64,000 bases of DNA from Bradyrhizobium sp. SZCCT0153 (GCF_018129995.1 NZ_JAFCKS010000008.1:62001-126000), one strand, 5' to 3'; counted from the first letter of the stretch, positions 53,508 through 63,109 are shown. A program made the numbers and translations. The notes: generated by a model from the sequence alone, not told the origin.

Positions 53508-54262
53508 CGATGGCGCCCTATATCCGGCTGCGGCAGATCTGTCTGGTCGCGCCGCAGCTCGCACCCGTGATCTCCGATATCGCGGAAATCATGGGCCTCG
53601 CCGTCTGTTACCGCGACGGCAACGTTGCGAAATACGGCCTGGAGAACGCGCTGCTCCCGGTCGACACGATCCTGCTGGAGGTGGTGGCACCGTTCAAGGA
53701 CGGCACCACGGCCGGCCGCTTCATCGAGAAGTCCGGCGGCCGCGGCGGTTACATGGCGATCTTCTGCTGCAATGATCCTGACGAACGCGGCCGCAACGCC
53801 AATGCGATGGGCGTGCGCACCGCGAACGTCATCGACCACGCGCCCTATCACGGCGTGCAGCTCCACCCCCGTGACTGCCGCGCCGCCTTCATCGAGTTCA
53901 ACCACACCGAAGGCAGTGACGACATTCTGGGTGCTTATCCTCCTGCGGGACCCGATTGGCAGAAGTTCATTCGCAAGGACGTGACGCAGGCGCTGATCTG
54001 CGTTGAGATGCAGAGTCCGGATCCGCAAGGGCTGGCTGAGCATTGGGGCAGGATCATCGGCGTTGCGCCGAGCCACGATGCCGAATTGAAGCTGCCCAAC
54101 GCGACCTTCCGTTTCGTCAAGGGCGCCAGCGAGATCATGAGCGCGCTTGAGTTTCGGGTGGCCGATGTCGCGCGCGTGCTGCATGCGGCGAGGGCGAAGG
54201 GGCTCGCGGTTGCGGGGAGCGAGTTCCTGCTCGGCGGTGTGACGTTCCGGATCGCGGCTTGA
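53504..54262 (+). CDS. VOC (glyoxalase-like) superfamily protein
   Basis: It is 252 residues from the ATG at 53504 or 250 from 53510. It shows two tandem vicinal-oxygen-chelate-like modules, RLRQICLVAPQLAPVISDIA near the start and a second beginning around KDVTQALICVEMQ (~157). FIEFNHTEG may contribute metal ligands. Such proteins in acyl-CoA clusters act as dioxygenases, isomerases or binding proteins. It is coupled to the hydratase upstream. Confidence 0.8.
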   Translation: MTMAPYIRLRQICLVAPQLAPVISDIAEIMGLAVCYRDGNVAKYGLENALLPVDTILLEVVAPFKDGTTAGRFIEKSGGRGGYMAIFCCNDPDERGRNANAMGVRTANVIDHAPYHGVQLHPRDCRAAFIEFNHTEGSDDILGAYPPAGPDWQKFIRKDVTQALICVEMQSPDPQGLAEHWGRIIGVAPSHDAELKLPNATFRFVKGASEIMSALEFRVADVARVLHAARAKGLAVAGSEFLLGGVTFRIAA

Positions 54263-54320
54263 GCTCTTGACTTCGTCGCTGCGCAGGGATGGCGGATAAA
54301 CATAAGAGCAGGGATTCAAC

Positions 54321-56435
54321 ATGCCGCATCCGCTCGACAGCTTCTTCGCACCCGCCAGCATCGCGTTGATCGGCGCCTCGCGCGATCACGAGAAGATTCC
54401 GGGCCGGCTGCTCGCGATGCTGCGAAAGAACGAATATCCCGGCAGAATCTACCCGGTAAACCCCAACTACGCGGAGATCGACGGGCTCACCTGCTTCAAG
54501 TCGGTCGCCGAGATCGGCGTGCCGATCGATCTCGCCGTCATCGTCATCCCCGCCCGCGCGGTCCTTCCCGCGCTCGAGCAATGCGCCGCCGCCCGCGTGA
54601 AGAACGCCGTGATCATCTCCTCCGGCTTTGCCGAGGAGGGCGGCGACAGCGCAGCGATGCAGGATTCGATCGCAACGCTGGCCAAACGCACGGGCATGCG
54701 AATTTCCGGTCCGAACGCCGAGGGCTTTTTCAGCCAGATGCAGCGCGTGGCGGCAACGTTCAGTCCTGCCGTGGACGTCAAGCCGGGCGTGGTGCCGCTC
54801 GTCGCGACGGCGAAGCGGATCGGCATCGTCGCGCAGAGCGGCGGCATCGGCTTTGCTTATTATCACCGTGCGAGGGCGATCGGCGTCGCCGTGAGCTATG
54901 TCGTCAGCACCGGCAATGAATCCGATCTCGGCGCCGGCGAATTTCTGGATTATCTGGTGCAGGACGCTTCGACGGATGTGATCCTGCTCTTCATCGAAGG
55001 CATCCGCGACGTCGACAAATTCCTTGCCGCTGCACGGCGGGCAGCTGAGCTGAAGAAGCCTGTCATCGTCACCAAGGTCGGGCGCTCCGGCGCAGGTCAG
55101 CGCGCGGCGGCGTCGCACACCGCTAGCATGGCCGGCTGGTCGGCGGCCTATGATGCGGTGTTTGCCAAATATGGCCTGATTGTTTCCAACGATCTCGACG
55201 AAGCGCTGACGATCGCCGCGGTGCTCGCCAGCAATCCCCTGCCGAAGGGCGATCGCGTTGCCGTCGTCACGGTCTCCGGCGGTGCGGGCATCTGGGGCGC
55301 GGATGCTGTGGCCCTTCAAGGCTTGCGGGTGCCGGAGCTCTCAGAGCCGATCCAGGCGGGGATCAAGCAGCTGATGCCGTCCTACGGCACCGCGCGCAAT
55401 CCGATCGACGTGACCGCACAGGGCGTGACCTCGGGTGGCCTGCAGAAGAGCGTCGATCTGCTCACCGCCTGCGACGAAGTCGATGCGATCCTGGTCGTGC
55501 TGTCGCTCTCGAGCGAGGTGCGCAAGCCGTTCAAAGAGGAAGAGCTGACGCCGGCGCTGGCAGCGCAGCACAAGCCGGTGGTGTTCTATTCCTACACCGT
55601 GCCGTCCGATTTCGCGCGGCGCGAGCTCGCCAGATCCGGCGTGGTGGTGCTCACGGGCCTGACTCATGTCGGAGTCGCGATGCGGCAACTCGTCGACTAT
55701 GCCAGCTTCAAGCTGCCGAGGCCCGCGGACGAGGCGCGGCCGCCGGCGCACGATCTTTCGGCATATTTCAAGTCGCCCGCGCTGTCCGAGGCCGACAGCA
55801 AGGCGTTGCTCCGCACCGCCGGCATCACGCTGCCGGATGAGGTGCTGGTGGAGGACAAGGGCGGGCTCGACGAAGCCGTCGCCCGCGTCGGCTTTCCGCT
55901 GGTGATGAAGATCCAGTCGCCGGATATCGCGCACAAGAGCGAGGTCGGCGGCGTGCGCGTCAACATCACGACGAAGGGCGAGGTGTTCCTGGTCTTTGAG
56001 GCCCTGCTCGACAATGCGCGCAAGCATCGGCCGGAGGCGGCGATCCAGGGCGTGCTGGTCGGTCCGATGGCGAGGCGGGGCGTCGAGATCATCGTCGGGA
56101 CGATGACGGACGAGACGTTCGGGCCGGTGGTGATGGTCGGCCTCGGCGGCATCACCACGGAACTGTTCCGCGATGTCGTCTACCGCCCGGCGCCGGTAAG
56201 CGCGGTGGAGGCGGACGCGATGCTAAACGCCTTGAAGGCCGCGCCGCTGCTGAGCGGCTTTCGCGGGGTGGCCAAGGCGGATGTCGCGGCACTGGCGCAA
56301 CTGATCGCCGACGTCTCGGTGCTGGCAGCCCGCCATGCGGCCGAGATCGCGGAGATCGAGCTCAATCCAGTGCTGGTGCATCCGGAGGGGCAGGGTGTGA
56401 CGATCGTGGATGCGCTGGTGGTGGGGTGGAAATAG
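54321..56435 (+). CDS. NDP-forming acyl-CoA synthetase (acetate-CoA ligase family)
   Basis: This 704-residue fused alpha-beta enzyme has an N-terminal CoA-binding Rossmann domain (FFAPASIALIGASRDHEKIP) and a succinyl-CoA-synthetase-like domain with the phospho-His candidate ASHTASMAGW (~267). A C-terminal ATP-grasp domain (~490-700) includes VGFPLVMKIQSPDIAHKSEV and GGITTELFRDVVYRPAPV. It would activate an organic acid to its CoA thioester with ATP to ADP. It has its own upstream ribosome site and a 58-base gap from the VOC gene. Confidence 0.92.
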   Translation: MPHPLDSFFAPASIALIGASRDHEKIPGRLLAMLRKNEYPGRIYPVNPNYAEIDGLTCFKSVAEIGVPIDLAVIVIPARAVLPALEQCAAARVKNAVIISSGFAEEGGDSAAMQDSIATLAKRTGMRISGPNAEGFFSQMQRVAATFSPAVDVKPGVVPLVATAKRIGIVAQSGGIGFAYYHRARAIGVAVSYVVSTGNESDLGAGEFLDYLVQDASTDVILLFIEGIRDVDKFLAAARRAAELKKPVIVTKVGRSGAGQRAAASHTASMAGWSAAYDAVFAKYGLIVSNDLDEALTIAAVLASNPLPKGDRVAVVTVSGGAGIWGADAVALQGLRVPELSEPIQAGIKQLMPSYGTARNPIDVTAQGVTSGGLQKSVDLLTACDEVDAILVVLSLSSEVRKPFKEEELTPALAAQHKPVVFYSYTVPSDFARRELARSGVVVLTGLTHVGVAMRQLVDYASFKLPRPADEARPPAHDLSAYFKSPALSEADSKALLRTAGITLPDEVLVEDKGGLDEAVARVGFPLVMKIQSPDIAHKSEVGGVRVNITTKGEVFLVFEALLDNARKHRPEAAIQGVLVGPMARRGVEIIVGTMTDETFGPVVMVGLGGITTELFRDVVYRPAPVSAVEADAMLNALKAAPLLSGFRGVAKADVAALAQLIADVSVLAARHAAEIAEIELNPVLVHPEGQGVTIVDALVVGWK

Positions 56436-56528
56436 CGAGCAACAAGCAAAACTGTCAACCCGGCGAAGGCCGGGACGACCCCAGAGTATGCGGCGATGGC
56501 GGAGCCACGCGGCGAAGCGCAAACTTAA

Positions 56529-57341
56529 TCACCGTCCCTTGAAATTCGCTGCGCGCCGCTCTTCCGTGGCCTTCACGCCTTCCTTGAAATCTTCGGTCGC
56601 GCGCAGGCGGGTCTGTTCGGCGAGCTCGTGGTTGGTTGCTGCCATGACGCGGTCGGCGAGGCCGGCGCGCATCGTGGCACGGGTGGAGAGGAGGCCGAGC
56701 GGGGAGCATTCGGCGATCTCGCCCGCGAGCTTCATCGCGGCTGATTTCACCTGGTCCTGCGGCACCAGCTCGTTGGCGAGGCCCCATTTGACGGCTTCTT
56801 CGCCGGTGACGCGGCGGCTGGTGTAGAACATCAGCTCGGCGTTGTTCTTGCCGATCAGTTCCGGCAGCGTCGTCGTCAGGCCGAAGCCGGGATGAAAGCC
56901 GAGCTTGGTGAAATTCGCGGAGAAGCGCGCTTCTGGGCAGGTGACGCGGAAGTCCGCGGAGACCGCAAGCCCGAGGCCACCGCCGATGGCCGCGCCCTGC
57001 ACGGCGGCGACGATCGGCTTCTTGGCGCGGAAGATACGCACGGCCTGGATGTAGAGATGGTTGATCGGGCCGAGATTGTCGGCTGGATCGCCCTTCTTCT
57101 CGGCTTCGCGCGCCTCCTGCGCCTGCCGCGCCGGATCACCGAAATTGGCGCCGGCGCAGAACGCCTTGCCTTGTGCCGACAGCACTGAGCTGCGGATCTC
57201 GATGTCGCGGTCGAATTCGTCGAGCGCGTCCGCGATCTGGTTGATCAGCGAGATGTCGAAGAAGTTGAGCGGCGGGCGACGGATCTCGATGGTGCCGACG
57301 TGGCCGACTTTCTCGACGCCGATATCTTGATAGGTGCTCAT
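56529..57341 (-). CDS. Enoyl-CoA hydratase/isomerase family protein
   Basis: It is 270 residues from the ATG at 57341 (MSTYQDIGVEKVGHVG), preceded by GAGGA. Crotonase motifs are SAQGKAFCAGANFGDP and GAAIGGGLGLAVSADFRVTC. FTKLGFHPGFGLTTTLPELI follows, and the C-terminal helix region ends EERRAANFKGR. It runs as an operon with the two acyl-CoA dehydrogenases: the upstream stop lies 17 bases from its start. Confidence 0.9.
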   Translation of the reverse strand: MSTYQDIGVEKVGHVGTIEIRRPPLNFFDISLINQIADALDEFDRDIEIRSSVLSAQGKAFCAGANFGDPARQAQEAREAEKKGDPADNLGPINHLYIQAVRIFRAKKPIVAAVQGAAIGGGLGLAVSADFRVTCPEARFSANFTKLGFHPGFGLTTTLPELIGKNNAELMFYTSRRVTGEEAVKWGLANELVPQDQVKSAAMKLAGEIAECSPLGLLSTRATMRAGLADRVMAATNHELAEQTRLRATEDFKEGVKATEERRAANFKGR

Positions 57342-57357
57342 GATGTCCTCGATTGAA

Positions 57358-58518
57358 TTAGCGCAAACCAAGCCCGCGGGCGATGATGCCGCGCAGCACT
57401 TCGGTGGTGCCGCCCTGGATCGTGAGTTTCGGCGCGGTCTTGATGGCGAAATCGAGCTGTCGCTCCAGCGTCTCGCGGTTGGTCGCGGTCTCCTCGACGA
57501 ACGCCGCCAGATCGCGGACGCGGTGCGGAAGCTGCTGCTCCCAGACCGTGCCGATGTCCTTGACGATTGAAGCTTCCACCACGGGCTCCTTGCCGGCCTG
57601 CAGCATGCCGGCGACCGAGACCGACATGCGGCGCATGGTGTGGAGCTGCGCGACCAGGCGGCCGATGCCTTCGGCGCTGCGCGTGTCTGGATTCGGACCG
57701 ACCGCGCGGACCAGCTCGGTCAGCACGTAGTAAGTCTCCAGAAAACGCTCGGGGCCCGAACGCTCATAGGCAAGCTCTGATGTCGCCTGCTTCCAGGCGC
57801 CGTCGACCTCGCCGAGCACGTGATCGTCGGGCACGAAGAAGTCGGTGAAGACGACTTCGTTGAACTCGTACTGGCCGGTGATCTGGCCGATCGGGTTCAC
57901 CTGGATGCCCGGCTGCTTCATCTTGACCAGGAACTGCGTCAGGCCGTGACGGCGGTTCTCCTTGGTCGGCGGCGAGGTGCGGAAGATCGCGATCATGTAG
58001 TCGGCGATGTGCGCCGACGACGTCCAGATCTTGGTGCCGTTGATGAGATAGCCGCCGTCGGTCTTGGTCGCGCGCGTTTTTGCCGCGAACAGGTCCGAGC
58101 CGGAGTTCGGCTCGCTCATGCCGATCGCAAAGCAGATCTCGCCGCGGCAGATGCGCGGCAGGATGTCCATCTTGATGTGCTCAGGCGCGTATTTGATCAG
58201 CACCGGTCCGCTCTGGCGGTCGGCGACGAAGAACCGTCGCGTCGGTGCGTTGGCGACGCGCATCTCCTCGGTCACGACGTAACGCTCGAGGAACGAGCGC
58301 TCCTGGCCGCCATACTTCTTCGGCCAGGTCATGCCGAGCCAGCCCTTGGCGCCGACCCGGCGGGAAAATTCCGGCGCGTCGGTGTCCTCGCGGTTGGGCT
58401 TGTGCGGATCGAAGGTGCCGGCGGCGATTTCCTCGGCAAGGAACGCGCGCACCTCCTTGCGCAATTGCTCGCACTTCTCGGGCAGGCGGATCGGATCGAA
58501 ACGAAGGGCAGCGGTCAT
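57358..58518 (-). CDS. Acyl-CoA dehydrogenase, large-subunit type
   Basis: This 386-residue flavoprotein has an N-terminal helical domain (CEQLRKEVRAFLAEEI), a mid-domain FAD/substrate motif CFAIGMSEPNSGSDLFA and a WTSSAHIADYMIAI block. The C-terminal helical domain ends QGGTTEVLRGIIARGLGLR, a classic ACAD terminus. With the adjacent 354-residue homologue it probably forms a heteromeric enzyme. Starts are 18 bases apart from the neighbour's stop. Confidence 0.92.
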   Translation of the reverse strand: MTAALRFDPIRLPEKCEQLRKEVRAFLAEEIAAGTFDPHKPNREDTDAPEFSRRVGAKGWLGMTWPKKYGGQERSFLERYVVTEEMRVANAPTRRFFVADRQSGPVLIKYAPEHIKMDILPRICRGEICFAIGMSEPNSGSDLFAAKTRATKTDGGYLINGTKIWTSSAHIADYMIAIFRTSPPTKENRRHGLTQFLVKMKQPGIQVNPIGQITGQYEFNEVVFTDFFVPDDHVLGEVDGAWKQATSELAYERSGPERFLETYYVLTELVRAVGPNPDTRSAEGIGRLVAQLHTMRRMSVSVAGMLQAGKEPVVEASIVKDIGTVWEQQLPHRVRDLAAFVEETATNRETLERQLDFAIKTAPKLTIQGGTTEVLRGIIARGLGLR

Positions 58519-58536
58519 TGTTGTCTCGTCCCCTGA

Positions 58537-59601
58537 TCAGCGCGAAGCCACGAGCGGCCACAATTCGTCGGCGCCGCGATTGGCAATGAGCTTGCCGAGC
58601 TCGACGGCCCAGTGGCTCTCCGAACCGAAATCGTCGCGCCAGGCCAGCGCCCGCAACGAATAGCGGTGCAGGATGTGCTCCAAGGTGAAGCCGATCGCGC
58701 CATGCACCTGATGCGCGATGGCGCCGCCTTTTTCGGCCGCTTCCGCGCAGCGGATCTTGGCCGAAGCGGCTTCGAGATAGACCTCGTCGTCGAACGTCCT
58801 TGCGTTGGCAATGGCGTCGGCGGCGGAGGTCGCGGCGGCAAGCGCGGCGGCGGACTCACCGGCAAGACGGGCGAGATTGTGCTGCACCGCCTGGAACTTC
58901 GAGATCTTCTTCTCGAACGCGACGCGCTCGTTGGAGTAGCGCACGGAGATGTCGAGCATCGCCTCCAGCGCGCCCGCGATCTGAAGGCTGCGCGCGACGC
59001 CGCCCATCAGCATCATTGTGGTCTGGTCAAAACCCTTCGGCGCGGGCCTGAGGGTGACGGGCTGGACCTTGTCGAGCGTGACGGTGTCGCTGTGGTCGTA
59101 GCCGACATTGAGTCCGGATTCGATCCGGCCCTTGCTCGCATCGACCAGCGCGATCGAGGCGCCGTCCCTGCCGTGCGCCAGCACAGCAAAGTGCTTGGCC
59201 GCTTTCGCAAACGGCACGCCGCGGGCGCGGCCGGAGAGCGAGCCGTCGGCGGCGAGCGTGATGCGATCCTTCGGGGATGCCGGCAGCACCGTCATCTCGC
59301 CCTCGGGAGAAGCAATTTTCGCCTGCGCCAGCAGCCAGCCCGCTAGCATGGTCTCGGCCAGGGGAACCGCGACCGCGAAGCGGCCGGCGGCGTTGAGAAG
59401 CGCAAAGCCGTCGGCAAGGCTCGCGCCGGAGCCGCCGAGATCGTCGGGCACCCAGGACAATGGCAGGCCGGCTTCGCTCAGCGCCTGCCACAACGGCGCC
59501 TGCCACGAATCCTTCCTGTCGTTGTTGATGGTTTGCGGATCGGCGAGATCGGCGAAGATTTTCTCCGCGGTCTCGACGACGATATTGTCACTCTCCGCCA
59601 C
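58537..59601 (-). CDS. Acyl-CoA dehydrogenase, small-subunit type
   Basis: This 354-residue ACAD-fold protein has LPLSWVPDDLGGSGASLADG, a QAVQHNLARLAGESAAALAA helix and VHGAIGFTLEHILHRYSLRA. It lacks the strong SEPxSGSD FAD motif of its neighbour, as is common in the beta partner of alpha2beta2 ACADs such as the pimeloyl-CoA or steroid side-chain enzymes. It is the first gene of a three-gene minus-strand operon. Confidence 0.88.
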   Translation of the reverse strand: MAESDNIVVETAEKIFADLADPQTINNDRKDSWQAPLWQALSEAGLPLSWVPDDLGGSGASLADGFALLNAAGRFAVAVPLAETMLAGWLLAQAKIASPEGEMTVLPASPKDRITLAADGSLSGRARGVPFAKAAKHFAVLAHGRDGASIALVDASKGRIESGLNVGYDHSDTVTLDKVQPVTLRPAPKGFDQTTMMLMGGVARSLQIAGALEAMLDISVRYSNERVAFEKKISKFQAVQHNLARLAGESAAALAAATSAADAIANARTFDDEVYLEAASAKIRCAEAAEKGGAIAHQVHGAIGFTLEHILHRYSLRALAWRDDFGSESHWAVELGKLIANRGADELWPLVASR

Positions 59602-59848
59602 AGCGTTCCCCGTGTTTTGCCATTGGCGCGTCCGGCCCGGCGGGCGAGGCGCGCAGGTTCTTCTTGCGCCCGATGATCCGAAAAAGCCATGGCCCTGACA
59701 AGCGTTGATCGCAGGTCAACCTGCGGCGCGGGCATGGGCGCAACAACCGATCTGGACTAATTCCGCTTAGCGGAGTTTGCTCGATTTGCAGGGCGCGGCA
59801 AACTCGCTAAACAGGGCCAGCAACTTAATAACGGGGAAGGAAATCCGG

Positions 59849-60634
59849 ATGGCAAAAGACAGTCTGTGCGCAATCGTGACGGGGTCCGCCTCCGGCCTGG
59901 GCGCTGCGACCGCGGAAATTCTCGCACGAAGCGGGGCGCGGCTCGTGATCAACTATTCGTCCAGCCAGAAGGAGGCCGAGGTGACGGCAGAGCTCTGCCG
60001 CAAGGCGGGCGCGGCCGAGGTGCTGGTCGCCCAGGGCGACGTCTCGAAGGATGACGATTGCCGCAGGATCGTTGCGGCCGCAAGCGGCTGGGGCAGGCTC
60101 GACGTGCTCGTCAACAATGCCGGTACGACCAAGCATGTCGCTCATGCCGATCTCGACGGATTGTCGGCGGACGATTTCCAGCGTCTCTACGGCGTCAATA
60201 CCATCGGCCCGTTTCAGATGGTGCGCGCCGCCCGCAGCCTGCTCGAGGCGGGTGCGAAGGCTTCGGAGCGGCCGTCCGCCGTGGTCAACATATCCTCGGT
60301 TGCCGGCATCAGCGGCGTCGGCTCGTCGATCGCCTATGCCGCTAGCAAGGGCGCGCTCAACACCATGACGCTGTCGCTGTCGCGCGCGCTGGCGCCGCTG
60401 ATCCGCGTCAACACCGTGTGTCCCGGCTATATCGATACGCCCTGGTTCACCAAGGGCCGCGGCGAGGCACAGGCCAAGCAGGTCCGCGACAGCGTGGTGG
60501 CGAAGGTGCCGCTGAAGGTTGCGTCATCCGCTGGAGACATCGCCCAGCTGGTCTGCTTCCTGGCGATGCCGGCCTCCAGCAACATGACCGGCGAGGTCGT
60601 GCGCATGGACGCGGGGATGCATTTGGTTACGTGA
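59849..60634 (+). CDS. SDR family oxidoreductase (FabG-like)
   Basis: It is 261 residues from the ATG at 59849 (MAKDSLCAIVTGSASGLGAA), with GGAAGG upstream. The cofactor loop TGSASGLG, the NNAG motif (VLVNNAGTTKH), catalytic Ser (VNISSVAGISG) and YxxxK (AYAASKGALN) are present, and Asn lies in VNTIGPFQM. It is probably a 3-hydroxyacyl-CoA or 3-oxoacyl reductase acting in the neighbouring degradation pathway. It is divergent from the ACAD operon. Confidence 0.92.
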   Translation: MAKDSLCAIVTGSASGLGAATAEILARSGARLVINYSSSQKEAEVTAELCRKAGAAEVLVAQGDVSKDDDCRRIVAAASGWGRLDVLVNNAGTTKHVAHADLDGLSADDFQRLYGVNTIGPFQMVRAARSLLEAGAKASERPSAVVNISSVAGISGVGSSIAYAASKGALNTMTLSLSRALAPLIRVNTVCPGYIDTPWFTKGRGEAQAKQVRDSVVAKVPLKVASSAGDIAQLVCFLAMPASSNMTGEVVRMDAGMHLVT

Positions 60635-60638
60635 ACTT

Positions 60639-60734
60639 GTCATTGCGAGCAAAGCGAAGCAATCCAGGCGGCCTCCGAGGCAACATTCAAGGCAACATTC
60701 TGGATCGCTTCGTCGCAAGAGCTCCTCGCAATGA
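60639..60734. repeat. Palindromic intergenic repeat, family A
   Basis: The left end GTCATTGCGAGCAAAGCGAA and right end GAGCTCCTCGCAATGATG are imperfect inverted copies. CAACATTC occurs twice inside. It follows the SDR stop after four bases and lies between converging genes. Confidence 0.75.
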
Positions 60735-60778
60735 TGTTGAGGAGGCAGATGAGCCTCCTCACGCGACGGTTAGCGCCG

Positions 60779-61051
60779 TCACCCCTTGATCACGCCGCTG
60801 GCCACCAGGCGGTGCCAGATGAACAGCACCACCACCGCGCCGATCGTGGCCATGATGAAACCGGCGCCCTGGTCCGGGCCGTAATGCCCGATCGCCTGGC
60901 CGATGAAAGTTGCGAGAAACGCCCCGCCGATGCCGAGGATGGTGGTGAGGATGAAGCCGCTCGGGTTGTTCGGTCCCGGCGCGAGCCAGCGCGCGATGAG
61001 GCCGGCGATGAAGCCGACGACGATGATCCACAACAGGCCGCCGAAACTCAT
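60779..61051 (-). CDS. GlsB/YeaQ/YmgE family stress-response membrane protein
   Basis: This 90-residue protein has three hydrophobic segments. The family start is GGLLWIIVVGFIAGLIARWL, followed by the PGPNNPSGFILTTILGIGGA block and a final helix GAVVVLFIWHRLVASGVIKG. Members are often part of the general stress response. The role is unknown. GGAAGGGAAG precedes the ATG. Confidence 0.9.
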   Translation of the reverse strand: MSFGGLLWIIVVGFIAGLIARWLAPGPNNPSGFILTTILGIGGAFLATFIGQAIGHYGPDQGAGFIMATIGAVVVLFIWHRLVASGVIKG

Positions 61052-61093
61052 GACAGTGCTTCCCTTCCCGAGAACGCGTAGATCACAATTTGA

Positions 61094-61696
61094 CTAGATT
61101 CTGCCCGAGATCTCGTTCTCGGTCGGCAGCCGCCCGTCCGGCGTCAGATGGTCGACCACCTGCGGCAGGTACTGGCTGAGGCCGGAGAGCAGTTCCTCGC
61201 GCGACAGGCCGCTCTGGGCGGACAGGCTCTCGATCTGGTCGGCGCCGAGCGCCTTGGCGAGATCGCCGGGCGCGATCGCCTTGTTCTCACCCTTGCCGAC
61301 CCAGGTGCTTGCGGTCTCGCCATGGCCGCCCTGCTGGAGCTGGTTGAGGAGATCACCGAGCCCGCCGCTGAGCACGCTGCCGGCCGCGCCGCCCGCGAGC
61401 AGGCCGCCAAGGCCGCCCTTCAAGAGGTCACCGAGGCCGCCGCTTCCGCCAAGTGCTCCTCCGAGGCCACCACCTGGGCCTGCATTCACCGGCGGGGGGA
61501 GCTGCGTCGGCGTCGGGGACGGCTGTGGCGCGCTGCCGGACTGGTTGGCTGTCAGATGCTTGAAAGCCTTCCAGGCGAGCAGGCCGAGGAGCGCCATGGT
61601 CATCGGCGACATGCCGCCGGAGGATTTCTCAGAACTTGGCGTGCTCGGGCCGCGCGGGCCGTTCTGCATTCCGTTGAGGACGTCGAGCAAACCCAT
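61094..61696 (-). CDS. YidB family protein (DUF937)
   Basis: It is 200 residues from the ATG at 61696 (MGLLDVLNGMQNGPRG), with GGAG upstream. There is a Pro/Gly-rich central stretch (PPPVNAGPGGGLGGALGGSG). A helical C-terminal DUF937 domain includes HGETASTWVGKGENKAIAPG, LAKALGADQIESLSAQSGLS and YLPQVVDHLTPDGRLP. The biochemical role is unknown; the family is abundant in stationary-phase cells. Confidence 0.88.
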   Translation of the reverse strand: MGLLDVLNGMQNGPRGPSTPSSEKSSGGMSPMTMALLGLLAWKAFKHLTANQSGSAPQPSPTPTQLPPPVNAGPGGGLGGALGGSGGLGDLLKGGLGGLLAGGAAGSVLSGGLGDLLNQLQQGGHGETASTWVGKGENKAIAPGDLAKALGADQIESLSAQSGLSREELLSGLSQYLPQVVDHLTPDGRLPTENEISGRI

Positions 61697-61840
61697 GGCG
61701 TTCTCCTGCCGATAACAAGCCCCGTTCAAAAACATATGAGGCTCTCATGACGGTTACAAGGCGATTGCACCGCAACCGTTCCATGGGCAGGCGGCCTCGC
61801 CTCTGCTATCGAAGGCGGGTCGTTCAGGGAGCAAGGTCTG

Positions 61841-62842
61841 GTGGTTACGGATCGATCGATCGTGGTGGCCGGCGCGGGCGCCATCGGCTGTTTCGCCGGC
61901 GGCATGCTGGCGGCCGGCGGCCGCCGCGTCGCGCTGCTGGTGCGGCCGCGGGTCAAGACCGAGATCGAGCGGTTCGGCCTGCTTCTGACCGATTTCGACG
62001 GCTCCGGGAAGAAGCTGGAGGAGGGCCAGTTCGCGCTGTCGGAAGATCCCGCGATCTTCCACAGCGCCGGCATCGTGCTGGTCACGGTGAAGAGCGCCGA
62101 CACCGCCGAAGTGGCGGATCAGATCGCGCAGCATGCGCCGCAGGACGCCGTCATCGTCTCCCTGCAAAACGGTGTCGGCAATGTCGCGGTGCTGCGCGAA
62201 CGCCTTGGCGACCGGCGCGTGCTCGCCGGCATGGTGCCTTTCAACGTCATCGCGATGGGCGAGGGCCGTTTCCACCGTTCGACCTCCGGCGACATCCATA
62301 TTGGCGAGGACGCGGACAATACGGCTGCCGCGCTGTCGGTGCCGGGGCTCACCCTGCGCGCGAGCCGCGACATCGCCGGCGTGCAATGGGGCAAGCTGAT
62401 CATCAACCTGAACAACGCGCTCAGCGCCTTGTCCGACATGCCGCTCGCCGCGCAACTGGCGAACCGCGACTGGCGAAAGCTGTTCGCCGACCAGATGGCG
62501 GAGGGGCTGGCTGCGATGAAGGCCGCCGGCATCAATCCGGTTTCGGCGACGCCGATCCCGATGAGGTGGACGCCGACCTTGCTGCGGCTGCCCGACATGA
62601 TCTTCAACGCGATCCTGGGACGCACGATGAAGATCGATCCGGAGGCGCGCTCCTCGATGTGGCAGGATCTGAAGCAGGGCCGCAGGACCGAAATCGACTA
62701 TCTCCAGGGCGCAGTCATCGCGCTCGCGGAGCAGAACAACATCGACGTGCCGCTGATGCGCCGCATTGTTGCGCTGATCAAGGAAGCTGAAGTCGCGGGC
62801 AAGGGTCCGCCCGGGCTGACACCGCAACAGATACGCGGGTAG
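61841..62842 (+). CDS. 2-Dehydropantoate 2-reductase family protein (ketopantoate reductase)
   Basis: This 333-residue NADPH enzyme starts at the GTG at 61841 (VTDRSIVVAGAGAIGCFAGG). GAGAIG is the nucleotide loop. SLQNGVGN and the catalytic-type Lys in QWGKLIINLNNALSAL are family features. The C-terminal domain has QDLKQGRRTEIDYLQGAVIA, typical of ApbA/PanE. Family members include non-PanE paralogues, so the pantothenate role is likely but not certain. Confidence 0.88.
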   Translation: MVTDRSIVVAGAGAIGCFAGGMLAAGGRRVALLVRPRVKTEIERFGLLLTDFDGSGKKLEEGQFALSEDPAIFHSAGIVLVTVKSADTAEVADQIAQHAPQDAVIVSLQNGVGNVAVLRERLGDRRVLAGMVPFNVIAMGEGRFHRSTSGDIHIGEDADNTAAALSVPGLTLRASRDIAGVQWGKLIINLNNALSALSDMPLAAQLANRDWRKLFADQMAEGLAAMKAAGINPVSATPIPMRWTPTLLRLPDMIFNAILGRTMKIDPEARSSMWQDLKQGRRTEIDYLQGAVIALAEQNNIDVPLMRRIVALIKEAEVAGKGPPGLTPQQIRG

Positions 62843-62867
62843 CGCATGAGTGCGAGGGAGGAACGCG

Positions 62868-63080
62868 ATGAGGCGTTGTTTGATGATCGGGCTCGCGCTG
62901 GCCGGGCTCTGCTGCGGATCGACGCTCGCCTTTGCGAGGCCGCCGACGGTCATGAATTCTCCCGGCTATGACAGGCGATTGCAGGAGAGCAGGTCGCAGT
63001 TGGGCAGTTCACCGGCGACGGCGCCAACGAATGCGCCGGTCGTGACTCCCAAGCGCAGCAAGAAGAAGCATCCGAACTGA
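62868..63080 (+). CDS. Small exported protein (70 aa)
   Basis: It begins MRRCLMIGLALAGLCCGSTL with a signal peptide ending AFA. The mature part is polar and low-complexity, ending TPKRSKKKHPN. GGGAGGAA lies six bases before the ATG at 62868; the GTG at 62850 has no such site. The gene lies 25 bases after panE-like and may share its transcript. The function is unknown. Confidence 0.65.
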   Translation: MRRCLMIGLALAGLCCGSTLAFARPPTVMNSPGYDRRLQESRSQLGSSPATAPTNAPVVTPKRSKKKHPN

Positions 63081-63109
63081 GAATGTAGGTGCGAATCTAC
63101 ATCCAACCC

